DNA from: NORP110 sp051251595
GTDB taxonomy: Bacteria; Pseudomonadota; Alphaproteobacteria; Rhodobacterales; Rhodobacteraceae
DNA: 64,000 nucleotides
Assembly: GCA_051251595.1 (NCBI GenBank)
Contig: JBPOFA010000002.1
Coordinates: 62,001-126,000, forward strand
Direction: 5' to 3'
The notes under the pieces were generated by a model that did not search any database, had not been told where the DNA came from, and saw only the letters and a program-made list of their open reading frames with translations. Shown piece by piece: positions 32,087-41,504 of this stretch. Numbering within the stretch: position 1 is the first letter of the stretch; each line of letters opens with the position of its first letter. A program made the translations under genes and the position numbers.

Positions 32087-34393
32087 GTGTCGCACATGGC
32101 GTTGTCTCGCCACCCGCTGACAGAGTTTTCAGTGCAATTGGCGCCAAAGGTCAATTTGCTGATTGCTATCGCTGTGGCGATCCTGGGTGTCGCATTTTAT
32201 GTCCCCAACACGCAGGTCGGCCTGTTTCTATTTTGTGTGGGCGCGACGTTTTTGATCCTTTCCGCAATGGTGTTTCATTTGTCGGCGCGGGATCGGCGGG
32301 CGCAGTTGCAGTTGCAAAAGACCGTGGCAAGCTTTGTTGATCGGGATGCATCCCCCAGTTTCACCACCAACCGCGAGGGCGTGATTGGCTATCGCAACCG
32401 CGCTGCGCGCGAAAGGTTTGGGGCGGATGGAAAGACGCTTTTGGCGTCTCTGAACGATGTCTTTGCCGCGCCAAGTGCGACGCTTTACCGATTGCAAACC
32501 AAGGCGATGATGGACGGGTTTGCGCGCGAAGACGTGGTCATGCGGCGCGGTCATTTGCGCCTTTCCGTCCATCAGCTTGGGTATGAAGGGTTCCTGTGGC
32601 GTCTGGAAGACATCGCAGAACGCAGCAATCCCGGGCGCAGCGCCGAAGGCATCAGCCTGCCGATGATGACCATCAGCAAGGCGGGCACGGTTTTGTTCAT
32701 GAATGATGCGCTGCGTCGTTTGATGGGCGGGCGCGTGTCGGCATTGGACAGGATTTTCAACGATCTCCCCTTGCGCAGCGGTGGCATCCATGAGGTTGCC
32801 AGCCACATGGGCCCGGTCAATGTAAGGGTCTGCATCGTGCACGGCCCTGGCGGGCGGAGAGAAGTATTTTTGCTGCCGGATGACGAAGAAACGGTCAATA
32901 GCGTGCGCAATTGGGATTTGTTCGATGAATTGCCTGTGCCGCTGTTAAAGGTTGCGCCGACGGGAGAGATCCAGCTGTGCAACCGATTGGCCCGCGAATT
33001 GCTGGCCATAGAGGACGCGCCTGATTTTTGTTTCAGCGATCTCGTCGAAGGGTTGGGCCGATCCGTCGCCGACTGGCTGGCGGATGCCGCGGAAACCACG
33101 GGAGAGCTGCGATCAGAGTTCGTTCGCGCGTCGCGTCAGAAGCAGGACGTCTATTTACGGGTCACGCTGACCCGCGTTCAGGAAGAAGGGCAAACGGTCC
33201 TTGTGGTCGTGCTCAACGACGCGACAAAACTGAAAACGCTCGAAGCGCAATTTGTCCAAAGCCAGAAAATGCAGGCCATCGGCCAACTTGCGGGCGGCGT
33301 TGCGCATGATTTCAACAACTTGCTAACCGCAATCAGCGGCCATTGCGATCTGTTGTTGTTGCGTCATGATGAAAACGACCCGGATTTTGGAGATCTGGTT
33401 CAGGTGAAGCAAAATGCCAACCGGGCGGCCAGCCTTGTGGGCCAATTGCTTGCCTTTTCCCGCAAACAAACGTTGAAGCCAGAAGTGATCGAAATCCGCG
33501 ATACGCTTGATGATTTGGCGCATCTTTTGGGGCGTTTGGTCGGAGAGCGGGTGTCACTGTCGCTGTCCCACGATCCTGATATTCTGCCAATCCGGGCGGA
33601 CAAACGGCAGTTGGAACAGGTGATAATGAACCTTGTCGTCAATGCGCGTGATGCCATGTCCAACGGCGGGGAGGTGCAGATAAAATCGCGCGTCGAACAC
33701 CTATCGCAGGCCTTTGAACGGGATCGCGCTGTCGTTCCGCCGGGAAGCTATGTTGTGATTTCTGTTTCTGATCAGGGCACTGGCATCTCACCGGATCAAT
33801 TGCCAAAGATATTCGAACCTTTCTTTACGACGAAACGAACCGGCGAAGGCACGGGTTTGGGATTGTCGATGGCTTATGGAATCGTAAAACAGACAGGGGG
33901 GTATATTTTCGTTGATAGTGTTGTTGGTACCGGCACAACCTTTACTCTGTATTTTCCGGCCCATACGCGCGTCGATCATTCCGCCCAACCTGTCGTGGAA
34001 GAATTACCCAAACCCACCCATGCAGCGGCGGGCGGTGTGGTGCTGTTGGTCGAGGACGAAGCCCCAGTTCGGGCTTTCGCCTCACGCGCCCTAAAACTGC
34101 GCGGCTACACGGTGCTAGAGGCCGAGAACGCCGAAGAGGCCCTAAAGACGCTAGAGGACCCGGGATTGGACATTGACGTGTTTGTAACGGATGTGGTCAT
34201 GCCGGGGATGGATGGGCCGAGCTGGGTCGCCAAGGCGCTGCAAGACCGGCCAGATGTGAAGGTTGTCTTTGTGTCTGGATATGCGGAAGACAGTTTTCCA
34301 GAACAACAGGCGCGAATCCCAAACTCTGTGTTCTTGCCGAAACCGTTTTCCCTGTCTGACCTGACATCAACGGTTCAGAACCAAATTCACTAA
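32087..34393 (+). CDS. cckA: Hybrid histidine kinase CckA
   Basis: Membrane kinase at the top of the CckA-ChpT-CtrA phosphorelay, which in Rhodobacteraceae governs motility, gene transfer agents and cell-cycle genes. The 768 residues run: two transmembrane helices (about 22-65), PAS-like domains (about 75-370), the dimerisation/phosphoacceptor block GGVAHDFNNLLTAISGH (His near 409), a catalytic ATPase domain (NLVVNARDAMSNGG, GTGLGLSMAYGIVK) and a C-terminal receiver with Asp in VFVTDVVMPGMDGPSW (about residue 702). GTG 32087 is the likely start (AAGGGAG 6-8 bases before); ATG 32096 is the alternative. It lies next to recA, a conserved arrangement. Confidence 0.92.
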   Translation: MSHMALSRHPLTEFSVQLAPKVNLLIAIAVAILGVAFYVPNTQVGLFLFCVGATFLILSAMVFHLSARDRRAQLQLQKTVASFVDRDASPSFTTNREGVIGYRNRAARERFGADGKTLLASLNDVFAAPSATLYRLQTKAMMDGFAREDVVMRRGHLRLSVHQLGYEGFLWRLEDIAERSNPGRSAEGISLPMMTISKAGTVLFMNDALRRLMGGRVSALDRIFNDLPLRSGGIHEVASHMGPVNVRVCIVHGPGGRREVFLLPDDEETVNSVRNWDLFDELPVPLLKVAPTGEIQLCNRLARELLAIEDAPDFCFSDLVEGLGRSVADWLADAAETTGELRSEFVRASRQKQDVYLRVTLTRVQEEGQTVLVVVLNDATKLKTLEAQFVQSQKMQAIGQLAGGVAHDFNNLLTAISGHCDLLLLRHDENDPDFGDLVQVKQNANRAASLVGQLLAFSRKQTLKPEVIEIRDTLDDLAHLLGRLVGERVSLSLSHDPDILPIRADKRQLEQVIMNLVVNARDAMSNGGEVQIKSRVEHLSQAFERDRAVVPPGSYVVISVSDQGTGISPDQLPKIFEPFFTTKRTGEGTGLGLSMAYGIVKQTGGYIFVDSVVGTGTTFTLYFPAHTRVDHSAQPVVEELPKPTHAAAGGVVLLVEDEAPVRAFASRALKLRGYTVLEAENAEEALKTLEDPGLDIDVFVTDVVMPGMDGPSWVAKALQDRPDVKVVFVSGYAEDSFPEQQARIPNSVFLPKPFSLSDLTSTVQNQIH

Positions 34394-34522
34394 TGTCTTG
34401 AAACGGTATAAATGTTTGACCGTAGTGCATTAGCGTGAATTACGTACATTATTTTGTACGCCATTGCCAACTTAAACACATTGTTAACCACTATCTGAAA
34501 ACCTGGGATGTGAACAATTTAC

Positions 34523-34575
34523 TTGAAATGTTCCCTTTTTGGTCTCATAAGTCGCAATAAGAACAAGAGGCGAAC
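34523..34575 (+). promoter_or_regulatory. recA promoter with LexA (SOS) box
   Basis: GAACAAGAGGCGAAC at 34561-34575 is a perfect GAAC-N7-GAAC alphaproteobacterial LexA site, 51 bases before the recA start. A -35-like TTGAAA (34523-34528) and -10-like CATAAG (34546-34551) with 17-base spacing put the transcription start close to the box, as expected for repression. Confidence 0.75.
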
Positions 34576-34625
34576 ATCAGGCAGCATTGCCGCCCCGTGA
34601 CGGGTGTGGAATAAGGAACCAGAAA

Positions 34626-35726
34626 ATGGCTATGGCAGAAGTTTTGGACATGACAAATAAAAAAGACGGCGAAAAGCAAAAAGCCTTGGATTCTGCATTG
34701 GCGCAGATTGAACGGCAGTTTGGAAAAGGCTCTATCATGAAGATGGGGGCTGATAACCCGGCCCAAGAAATAGAGGCAATTTCAACCGGATCTCTTGGGC
34801 TGGATATTGCTTTGGGTATTGGCGGATTGCCAAAAGGCCGGGTGGTAGAGATTTACGGTCCAGAAAGCTCTGGTAAGACGACGCTAACATTGCATTGCAT
34901 TGCCGAAGCACAAAAAAGCGGCGGCGTATGTGCATTCGTGGATGCGGAACACGCGTTGGATCCGCTTTACGCCCGGAAGCTTGGTGTTGATCTGGATGAA
35001 TTGCTGATTTCCCAACCTGACACAGGGGAACAAGCGCTAGAGATTGTGGACACGTTGGTACGATCTGGTGCCGTTAGTGTTGTCGTTGTCGATTCCGTTG
35101 CTGCGCTGACGCCGAAATCGGAACTCGAAGGCGATATGGGGGATTCCAGCGTCGGTGTTCACGCCCGCCTGATGAGCCAGGCAATGCGGAAATTGACCAG
35201 CAGCATCGCGCGTTCCAACTGCATGGTGATCTTTATCAACCAAATCCGCATGAAAATCGGCGTTATGTTCGGAAGTCCTGAAACAACGACCGGGGGCAAT
35301 GCGCTTAAGTTTTACTCTTCCGTGCGTCTTGATATTCGCCGCATCGGCGCGCTGAAAGATCGGGATGAGGTTGTGGGCAACGCTACGCGCGTGAAGATCG
35401 TTAAGAACAAAGTCGCACCACCGTTCAAACAGGTGGAATTCGACATCATGTATGGCGAAGGGATTTCCAAATTTGGCGAACTTTTGGATCTGGGCGTGAA
35501 GGCGGGAATCGTCGAAAAATCAGGGTCTTGGTTCAGCTATGGTGACGAACGTATTGGTCAGGGGCGTGAAAATGCCAAGCAGTTCTTGGGGGACAATCCA
35601 CTGACTGCGCTGGAAATCGAAGATAAAATTCGCGCGTCGCACGGGTTGGATTTTGACTATGAAGGCCAGGTTGCCGCTGCAAATGCCAAGATGGGTGACA
35701 CTGATGACGCCGTGTTGGACGGCTAA
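34626..35726 (+). CDS. recA: Recombinase RecA
   Basis: Strand-exchange and SOS-inducing ATPase. The 366 residues carry KQKALDSALAQIERQFGKGS near the start, Walker A GPESSGKTT (about residues 79-87), the L2-region FINQIRMKIGVMFGSPETTT and YGEGISKFGE. ATG 34626 is preceded by TAAGGAACCAGAAA; the earlier frame opening at 34587 overlaps the leader. It lies behind a LexA box and ends in a strong bidirectional terminator. Confidence 0.98.
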   Translation: MAMAEVLDMTNKKDGEKQKALDSALAQIERQFGKGSIMKMGADNPAQEIEAISTGSLGLDIALGIGGLPKGRVVEIYGPESSGKTTLTLHCIAEAQKSGGVCAFVDAEHALDPLYARKLGVDLDELLISQPDTGEQALEIVDTLVRSGAVSVVVVDSVAALTPKSELEGDMGDSSVGVHARLMSQAMRKLTSSIARSNCMVIFINQIRMKIGVMFGSPETTTGGNALKFYSSVRLDIRRIGALKDRDEVVGNATRVKIVKNKVAPPFKQVEFDIMYGEGISKFGELLDLGVKAGIVEKSGSWFSYGDERIGQGRENAKQFLGDNPLTALEIEDKIRASHGLDFDYEGQVAAANAKMGDTDDAVLDG

Positions 35727-35753
35727 ACCCTTCAAAGATTATGGATATTGAGA

Positions 35754-35786
35754 CAAAAGGCCCGGTGATGTTCACCGGGCCTTTTG
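35754..35786. terminator. Strong terminator between recA and alaS
   Basis: A 15-base-pair perfect stem, CAAAAGGCCCGGTGA (35754-35768) with TCACCGGGCCTTTTG (35772-35786), around loop TGT. The T-rich arm serves recA. Confidence 0.92.
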
Positions 35787-35860
35787 TTGCGGTGGACAGC
35801 CCAAGCCCTTGCGGATAAACGGTATTGAACTTTTGTCCGCCGCTTGAAAGACCAAATATC

Positions 35861-38521
35861 ATGGCCAGCCTGAACGAAATCCGGTCCACTTATCTGAACT
35901 ACTTTGAACGCAACGACCATAAAGTGGTCGAAAGCTCTCCTCTTGTTCCACGCAATGACCCGACTTTGATGTTTGTCAATTCGGGTATGGTGCAGTTCAA
36001 GAACCTGTTTACCGGGGTAGAGCAGCGCGATTATACGCGCGCGACGACCGCGCAAAAATGTGTGCGCGCGGGCGGCAAACACAATGATTTGGACAATGTG
36101 GGCTATACGGCCCGGCACCTGACATTTTTTGAAATGCTCGGCAATTTTTCATTCGGTGACTATTTCAAGAATGAAGCGATCCCTTTTGCTTGGGAGTTGT
36201 TGACCAAGGATTTTGAGATCAACAAAGACAAGCTGTTGGTTACGGTCTATCACACGGATGACGAGGCCGCTGAGATTTGGAAAAAGGTGGCCGGTCTTTC
36301 GGATGACCGGATCATCCGAATTCCAACGGATGACAATTTTTGGATGATGGGCCCAACCGGCCCCTGTGGCCCAAGCTCTGAGATTTTTTACGATCACGGC
36401 GACCATGTTTGGGGTGGCCCGCCCGGCTCTGCTGAAGAGGATGGCGATCGGTTTATCGAGATCTGGAACCTCGTCTTTATGCAGCACGAACAGTTTGAGG
36501 ATGGTCATCGCGAAGATCTGCCCAAACAGTCGATTGACACTGGGATGGGGCTTGAACGGATTGCATCGCTGCTGCAGGGCAGTCACGATGTCTATGAAAC
36601 GGATTTGATGCGTGCGCTGATCGAGGCAAGCGCGCATGTGACCAACCAAGATCCCAAAGGTCCGGGGAACGCGCATTTGCGTGTGATTGCGGACCATATC
36701 CGGTCAACATCGTTCCTGATCGCAGATGGCGTGATGCCGTCAAATGAGGGGCGCGGATATGTCTTGCGCCGGATTATGCGACGCGCCATGCGGCATGCGC
36801 ATTTGTTGGGGGCGAAGGATCCGGTGATGCATCTTTTGGTGCCCGAACTTGTGCGCCAGATGGGCCAGGCCTATCCGGAACTTGGTCGTGGACAGGCGCT
36901 GATCGAAGAGACACTGCAGATCGAAGAAACGAGGTTCATCCAGACGTTGGATCGCGGCTTGCGTTTGTTGGATGACGAAGTTGCAAAACTGCCCGAGGGG
37001 GCAGAATTGCCCGGTGAAACGGCGTTTAAGCTTTATGACACATACGGTTTTCCGCTGGATTTGACGCAGGATGCCTTGCGTGAAAAAGAGGTGTCCTTGG
37101 ACGTTGCCGGATTTGACACAGCAATGGAGGCGCAAAAGGCTTTGGCCCGGGCGGCTTGGGCTGGATCGGGTGAAACCGCGGACGCTACGATTTGGTTTGA
37201 TTTGGCGCAGGAATTCGGCACGACCGAATTCTTGGGCTATTCGACCGAAACGGCAGAGGGACAGATACTGGCTTTGGTCAAAGATGGTGCGGCGATTGGC
37301 GCAGCCAAGGCGGGTGATGTGGTTCAGATCGTGGTCAATCAGACACCGTTTTACGCGGAATCTGGGGGGCAGATTGGCGACACAGGTTTGGTCACAACGG
37401 AATCGGGCAAGGCACGGATCACGGACACCAAAAAGGTTGCGGATGTCTTTATCCATTTTGCAGAGGTGACAGACGGTCAGTTTGAAAAGGGGCAGGGCGC
37501 CCAGTTGGTCGTGGATCACACGCGCCGTTCGGCGATCCGTGCAAACCATTCGGCAACCCACTTGCTGCATGAGGCGCTGCGGGTGACCTTGGGCGACCAT
37601 GTGGCACAGCGTGGCTCTTTGAATGCAGATGACCGTTTGCGGTTTGACTTTTCACACAGCAAAGCCCTGACGGAACAGGAACTTGCAACGGTTGAGGCCG
37701 ATGTAAATGCGTTCATTCGCCAGAACACTGCGGTGGAAACACGGATCATGACGCCAGACGACGCCCGCGCCATTGGGGCGCAAGCGTTGTTTGGGGAAAA
37801 ATACGGCGATGAGGTGCGTGTCGTGTCCATGGGGCATGCAGACACTGGCAAGGGAAGCGACGGTCAGACCTATTCGCTGGAATTGTGTGGCGGGACTCAT
37901 GTGCGCCAAACCGGTGATATTGGCCTGTGTGTTGTCCTGGGCGACAGCGCGTCTTCGTCCGGTGTGCGCCGGATTGAAGCGCTGACAGGGGCGGCTGCGT
38001 TGGACTATTTGTCAGGGGCGGCCAACAGCCTGGCCACTGTTGCAGGCACGCTCAAGGCGCGCCCGAGTGAAGTGTTGGACCGGGTCAAGTCCCTGATGGA
38101 TGAACGCAAGGCCTTGCAGAATGAAGTGGTTCAGCTGCGCCGGGAATTGGCGATGTCGGGGGGCGGTCAACAGAGCGACGCGGCAGAAGCCCTTGATGTG
38201 AATGGCGTTTCCTTTGTGGCGCAGGTCTTGAAAGGCGTGTCTGGAAAAGACCTGCCGTCTTTGATCGACGAACATAAATCGCGCATCGGCTCTGGTGCGG
38301 TTCTGCTGATTGCGGATAGCGATGGCAAGGCCGCCGTTGCCGCGGGTGTCACGGATGATCTGAAGGGCAGCCTGTCTGCCGTTGATTTGGTCCGTGCTGC
38401 GGTTGCTGAACTGGGCGGCAAGGGGGGCGGTGGTCGCCCTGATTTGGCGCAGGGTGGCGGCAAGGATGCTGAGAACGCTGAAGCGGCGATTGCTGCCGCG
38501 AAATCTGTATTGGGAGGTTAA
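35861..38521 (+). CDS. alaS: Alanine--tRNA ligase
   Basis: Charges tRNA-Ala and edits Ser/Gly mischarging. The 886 residues begin SLNEIRSTYLNYFERNDHKV, have class II motifs (FVNSGMVQFKNLFTG, FEMLGNFSFGDYFK, GLERIASLLQG), the editing domain HxxxH (HSATHLLHEAL, near residue 563) with its distal CGGTHVRQTGDIG, and a C-terminal DHHA1 end GGKGGGGRPDLAQGGGK. ATG 35861 is chosen; an earlier in-frame start at 35825 adds residues absent in the family. The DUF1330 gene follows at a 2-base gap. Confidence 0.98.
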   Translation: MASLNEIRSTYLNYFERNDHKVVESSPLVPRNDPTLMFVNSGMVQFKNLFTGVEQRDYTRATTAQKCVRAGGKHNDLDNVGYTARHLTFFEMLGNFSFGDYFKNEAIPFAWELLTKDFEINKDKLLVTVYHTDDEAAEIWKKVAGLSDDRIIRIPTDDNFWMMGPTGPCGPSSEIFYDHGDHVWGGPPGSAEEDGDRFIEIWNLVFMQHEQFEDGHREDLPKQSIDTGMGLERIASLLQGSHDVYETDLMRALIEASAHVTNQDPKGPGNAHLRVIADHIRSTSFLIADGVMPSNEGRGYVLRRIMRRAMRHAHLLGAKDPVMHLLVPELVRQMGQAYPELGRGQALIEETLQIEETRFIQTLDRGLRLLDDEVAKLPEGAELPGETAFKLYDTYGFPLDLTQDALREKEVSLDVAGFDTAMEAQKALARAAWAGSGETADATIWFDLAQEFGTTEFLGYSTETAEGQILALVKDGAAIGAAKAGDVVQIVVNQTPFYAESGGQIGDTGLVTTESGKARITDTKKVADVFIHFAEVTDGQFEKGQGAQLVVDHTRRSAIRANHSATHLLHEALRVTLGDHVAQRGSLNADDRLRFDFSHSKALTEQELATVEADVNAFIRQNTAVETRIMTPDDARAIGAQALFGEKYGDEVRVVSMGHADTGKGSDGQTYSLELCGGTHVRQTGDIGLCVVLGDSASSSGVRRIEALTGAAALDYLSGAANSLATVAGTLKARPSEVLDRVKSLMDERKALQNEVVQLRRELAMSGGGQQSDAAEALDVNGVSFVAQVLKGVSGKDLPSLIDEHKSRIGSGAVLLIADSDGKAAVAAGVTDDLKGSLSAVDLVRAAVAELGGKGGGGRPDLAQGGGKDAENAEAAIAAAKSVLGG

Positions 38522-38523
38522 AG

Positions 38524-38811
38524 ATGGGCGCACTTTGGATTGCACATGTGAATGTGACGGATGAAGAAACTTACATGAAATACGCGGTGATCGCCAAAGA
38601 TGCGATCGAAGAGCATGGCGGAGTGTTCATCGCACGTGGTTCGCGTTATGTGCAGCTGGAAGGCAATGACAGGGCACGCAATGTGGTGGCCCGGTTCCCG
38701 ACGGTTGAGGACGGCGTCGCGTGTTATAATTCCCCGCGCTATCAGGAAGCGCTGGAATTTGCGAAGACCTCTTCGGAACGGGATTTGATGGTTATAGAAA
38801 CCACAGATTAG
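38524..38811 (+). CDS. DUF1330 protein
   Basis: A 95-residue ferredoxin-like alpha/beta-barrel domain (DUF1330, YciI-like). Visible core: LWIAHVNVTDEETYMKYAVI, IEEHGGVFIARGSRYVQLEG, VVARFPTVEDGVACYNSPRY and EALEFAKTSSERDLMVIE. Function unknown. It begins two bases after the alaS stop, so it is probably on the alaS mRNA, and ends before a clear terminator. Confidence 0.9.
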   Translation: MGALWIAHVNVTDEETYMKYAVIAKDAIEEHGGVFIARGSRYVQLEGNDRARNVVARFPTVEDGVACYNSPRYQEALEFAKTSSERDLMVIETTD

Positions 38812-38828
38812 GGATCAAAACAGTTCAA

Positions 38829-38868
38829 AAAAAAGAGCCGGGTGTTTTTAAACATCCGGCTCTTTTTT
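38829..38868. terminator. Bidirectional terminator between alaS/DUF1330 and typA
   Basis: AAAAAAGAGCCGG (38829-38841) pairs with CCGGCTCTTTTTT (38856-38868), extended inward by about six more pairs. The A-run and T-run on both sides make it usable for the alaS transcript (plus) and for the convergent typA transcript (minus). Confidence 0.9.
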
Positions 38869-38884
38869 GGTGTGGTGTTGGCGA

Positions 38885-40702
38885 TCAGCCTGCGCGTGCT
38901 GCGCGTTTACGCTCATGCGGGTCAAGATGGCGTTTGCGCATCCGGATCGAATTTGGCGTGACTTCGACCAGCTCATCATCATCGATATAGGCGATGGCTT
39001 GTTCCAGGGACATGGTCACTGGCGTGGTCAGGCGAACGGCCTCATCCGTGCCAGAGGCGCGCACGTTGGTCAGTTTCTTACCCTTAAGCGGGTTCACTTC
39101 CAGATCGTTTTCACGGCTGTGTTCGCCGATGATCATGCCTTGATAAACCTGTTCCTGCGCACCGATAAACATGTGGCCACGCTCTTCGAGGTTCCAAAGG
39201 GCGAAGGGCACCGATTGGCCTGATTCGATGGAAATCAGAACGCCCGCACGACGGCCCGGAATTGGACCTTTATGCGGGGCCCATTCTTGGAATACGCGGT
39301 TCAGAACACCGGTTCCGCGCGTGTCTGTCAGGAACTCACCGTGGTATCCGATTAGTCCACGGGACGGCACATGGGCGATGATCCGTGTTTTTCCCACACC
39401 GGACGGTTTCATTTCAACCAAAGCACCTTTGCGTGCACCCGTGATCTTTTCGATCACTGCGCCGGAATAATCGTCATCAACGTCAATCGTGACCTCTTCA
39501 ATAGGCTCAAGTCGTTGTCCGTCTTCTTCACGGAACAGAACCTGTGGGCGTGAGATCGACAGTTCGAACCCTTCGCGGCGCATATTTTCGATCAAAACGC
39601 CCATTTGCAATTCGCCACGACCGGCAACCTCAAAGGATTCGCCGCCCGGAGAATCTGTGACGTGGATGGCCACGTTGGATTCTGCCTCTTTCATCAGACG
39701 TTCGCGGATGACGCGGGACTGAACCTTTTTGCCTTCGCGACCGGCCAGGGGGCTGTCATTGATCATGAAGGTCACCGAAATGGTCGGTGGATCGATTGGT
39801 TGGGCGTAAAGCGGTTCTTCGACCGCCAGCGCGCAGATCGTATCAGACACGGTCGCCTTGGACATTCCAGCCAGAGTTACGATGTCGCCTGCGACGGCTT
39901 CGTCGATTGGGGCCAGGGAAAGACCACGGAAGGCCTGAATTTTTGTGACGCGAAACTGTTCGATTTTTTGCCCGATGCGTGACAAGGCCTGAACCGTCGC
40001 GCCTGTTTGGATCTTACCGCTTTCAACGCGGCCCGTCAGCGTGCGTCCGATGAAAGCGTCGGCACCAAGTGTCGTGGCCAGCATGCGGAAGGGCTCTTCC
40101 TGGTGGGCCTGCTGTTTTGGTTTTGGAACATGATTGACGATCAGGTCAAACAAAGCTGACAAGTCTTTGCGTGGACCGTCCAGTTCTGAATCAGCCCAGC
40201 CAGCACGTCCAGACGCAAACATATGCGGGAAGTCCAGTTGGTCGTCATTCGCATCAAGATTGGCAAACAGGTCGAACACTTCGTCCAGGGCGCGGTCTGG
40301 TTCTGCGTCTGGTTTGTCGACTTTGTTCAAGACAACGATTGGACGCAGCCCAAGCGCCAAGGCCTTGGAGGTTACGAATTTCGTTTGTGGCATCGGGCCT
40401 TCGGCGGCATCGACAAGCAAGACAACGCCGTCCACCATCGACAGGATACGTTCGACTTCGCCGCCGAAATCGGCGTGGCCGGGCGTGTCCACGATATTGA
40501 TCCGTGTGCCTTTCCATTCGACGCTTGTTGCCTTGGCAAGAATTGTGATTCCGCGCTCTCTTTCGAGGTCACCGGAATCCATTGCCCGTTCGGCAACAGC
40601 CTGATTTTTTCGAAACGCCCCGGATTGTTTCAGCAGTTCGTCAACAAGTGTCGTTTTGCCGTGGTCAACGTGGGCAATGATGGCGATGTTACGCAGGTCC
40701 AT
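38885..40702 (-). CDS. typA: Translational GTPase TypA/BipA
   Basis: Ribosome-associated GTPase of the EF-G family involved in ribosome assembly and stress or cold adaptation. The 605 residues have G1 AHVDHGKTT (about residues 10-18), switch II DTPGHADFGGEVER, and NKVDKPDAEPDRA for guanine recognition. The later domains include GRGELQMGVLIENMRREGFEL and the BipA end GTDEAVRLTTPVTMSLEQAI then YIDDDELVEVTP. It is transcribed towards the alaS side and shares the terminator at 38829-38868. Confidence 0.97.
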   Translation of the reverse strand: MDLRNIAIIAHVDHGKTTLVDELLKQSGAFRKNQAVAERAMDSGDLERERGITILAKATSVEWKGTRINIVDTPGHADFGGEVERILSMVDGVVLLVDAAEGPMPQTKFVTSKALALGLRPIVVLNKVDKPDAEPDRALDEVFDLFANLDANDDQLDFPHMFASGRAGWADSELDGPRKDLSALFDLIVNHVPKPKQQAHQEEPFRMLATTLGADAFIGRTLTGRVESGKIQTGATVQALSRIGQKIEQFRVTKIQAFRGLSLAPIDEAVAGDIVTLAGMSKATVSDTICALAVEEPLYAQPIDPPTISVTFMINDSPLAGREGKKVQSRVIRERLMKEAESNVAIHVTDSPGGESFEVAGRGELQMGVLIENMRREGFELSISRPQVLFREEDGQRLEPIEEVTIDVDDDYSGAVIEKITGARKGALVEMKPSGVGKTRIIAHVPSRGLIGYHGEFLTDTRGTGVLNRVFQEWAPHKGPIPGRRAGVLISIESGQSVPFALWNLEERGHMFIGAQEQVYQGMIIGEHSRENDLEVNPLKGKKLTNVRASGTDEAVRLTTPVTMSLEQAIAYIDDDELVEVTPNSIRMRKRHLDPHERKRAARAG

Positions 40703-40782
40703 GATCTAGCCTTTTATGGGTTCTCGCGCGCCCTATACTGCATGTGCAGAAAATACCAGAGCAAAGCCGAAAACGATGTAAA

Positions 40783-40809
40783 AAAGGCGCGAAATTGCAT
40801 CGCGCCTTT
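40783..40809 (-). terminator. Intrinsic terminator after the SYLF lipoprotein gene
   Basis: AAAGGCGCGA and TCGCGCCTTT pair perfectly over 10 bases with a 7-base loop. On the minus strand it is followed by a run of T, placing it as the end of the lipoprotein transcript, before typA. Confidence 0.88.
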
Positions 40810-40834
40810 GGTATTCTGCCTGAGGGTTTGGAGT

Positions 40835-41395
40835 TTACTGCGGAAGACGCTGGTAAACGGAACCTTCGATTGTGGCCCCCGCAATCACACCAGCGCGGCC
40901 AAAAACGACCCCGACAACAGGGGAAAGCGCGGTTTTTGTGCTTGCTGCAACCTGTTCGCCATCGTTCAGGACTGTCATTTTAAGGTCTGCACCTGCTGCA
41001 AGACCAGATGACTGTCTAAACCCAGCAAGCGCTTCTTCGGTCATGAAGAAGAGGACATAGGAAAACTGCTGAGCGCCGATCTGTGCGCCAAAGCTGCCTT
41101 CGATGACAGAGTAATAGTCGACGCTGACGTCTTGGATGCGCAATGCACCTTGTCCATAGGACCCGCCAAAGCCAAACCCGGCCTCTGTGATCAGTGGCAT
41201 GACCAGCATGCCCACAGATTTGTCGGCCAGATCACGTGCGCCTGGTGTTGTGTCGTAAAGATTGACCAATGCCGCATCAACGCGCATATCAATCCCTTGG
41301 TTAACTTCCTGAGTAGACTGCTTGGCGCAGGCTGTCAGTGCCAATGCCGTGCCAAGTGTTCCTGCAATTACAAACCGCCGGTTTAGGTTATTCAT
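40835..41395 (-). CDS. SYLF (YSC84-like) domain lipoprotein
   Basis: A 186-residue lipoprotein: signal helix FVIAGTLGTALALTAC with the lipobox Cys at about residue 23, then a SYLF/YSC84 domain that binds lipids in other proteins (DLADKSVGMLVMPLITEAGF, GFGGSYGQGALR, DYYSVIEGSFGAQIGAQ, GVVFGRAGVIAGATIEGSVY). The likely place is the inner face of the outer membrane. The function of bacterial members is unclear. It is a single gene with its own terminator. Confidence 0.88.
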   Translation of the reverse strand: MNNLNRRFVIAGTLGTALALTACAKQSTQEVNQGIDMRVDAALVNLYDTTPGARDLADKSVGMLVMPLITEAGFGFGGSYGQGALRIQDVSVDYYSVIEGSFGAQIGAQQFSYVLFFMTEEALAGFRQSSGLAAGADLKMTVLNDGEQVAASTKTALSPVVGVVFGRAGVIAGATIEGSVYQRLPQ

Positions 41396-41504
41396 TTTTT
41401 GCCCTTATATGCTTTTGCCTGAAAGTGACCTTTTTGGTCGATTGCACTAAGTATAGTATGGGCCAAACCGGATGTCATCACAGATAGTGGCCTGACCCAA
41501 AAAA

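Noticed and set aside
34470..34490. Second CtrA site before recA
   Set aside because: TTAA and TTAAC are separated by eight bases, not seven, so it is not a canonical site.
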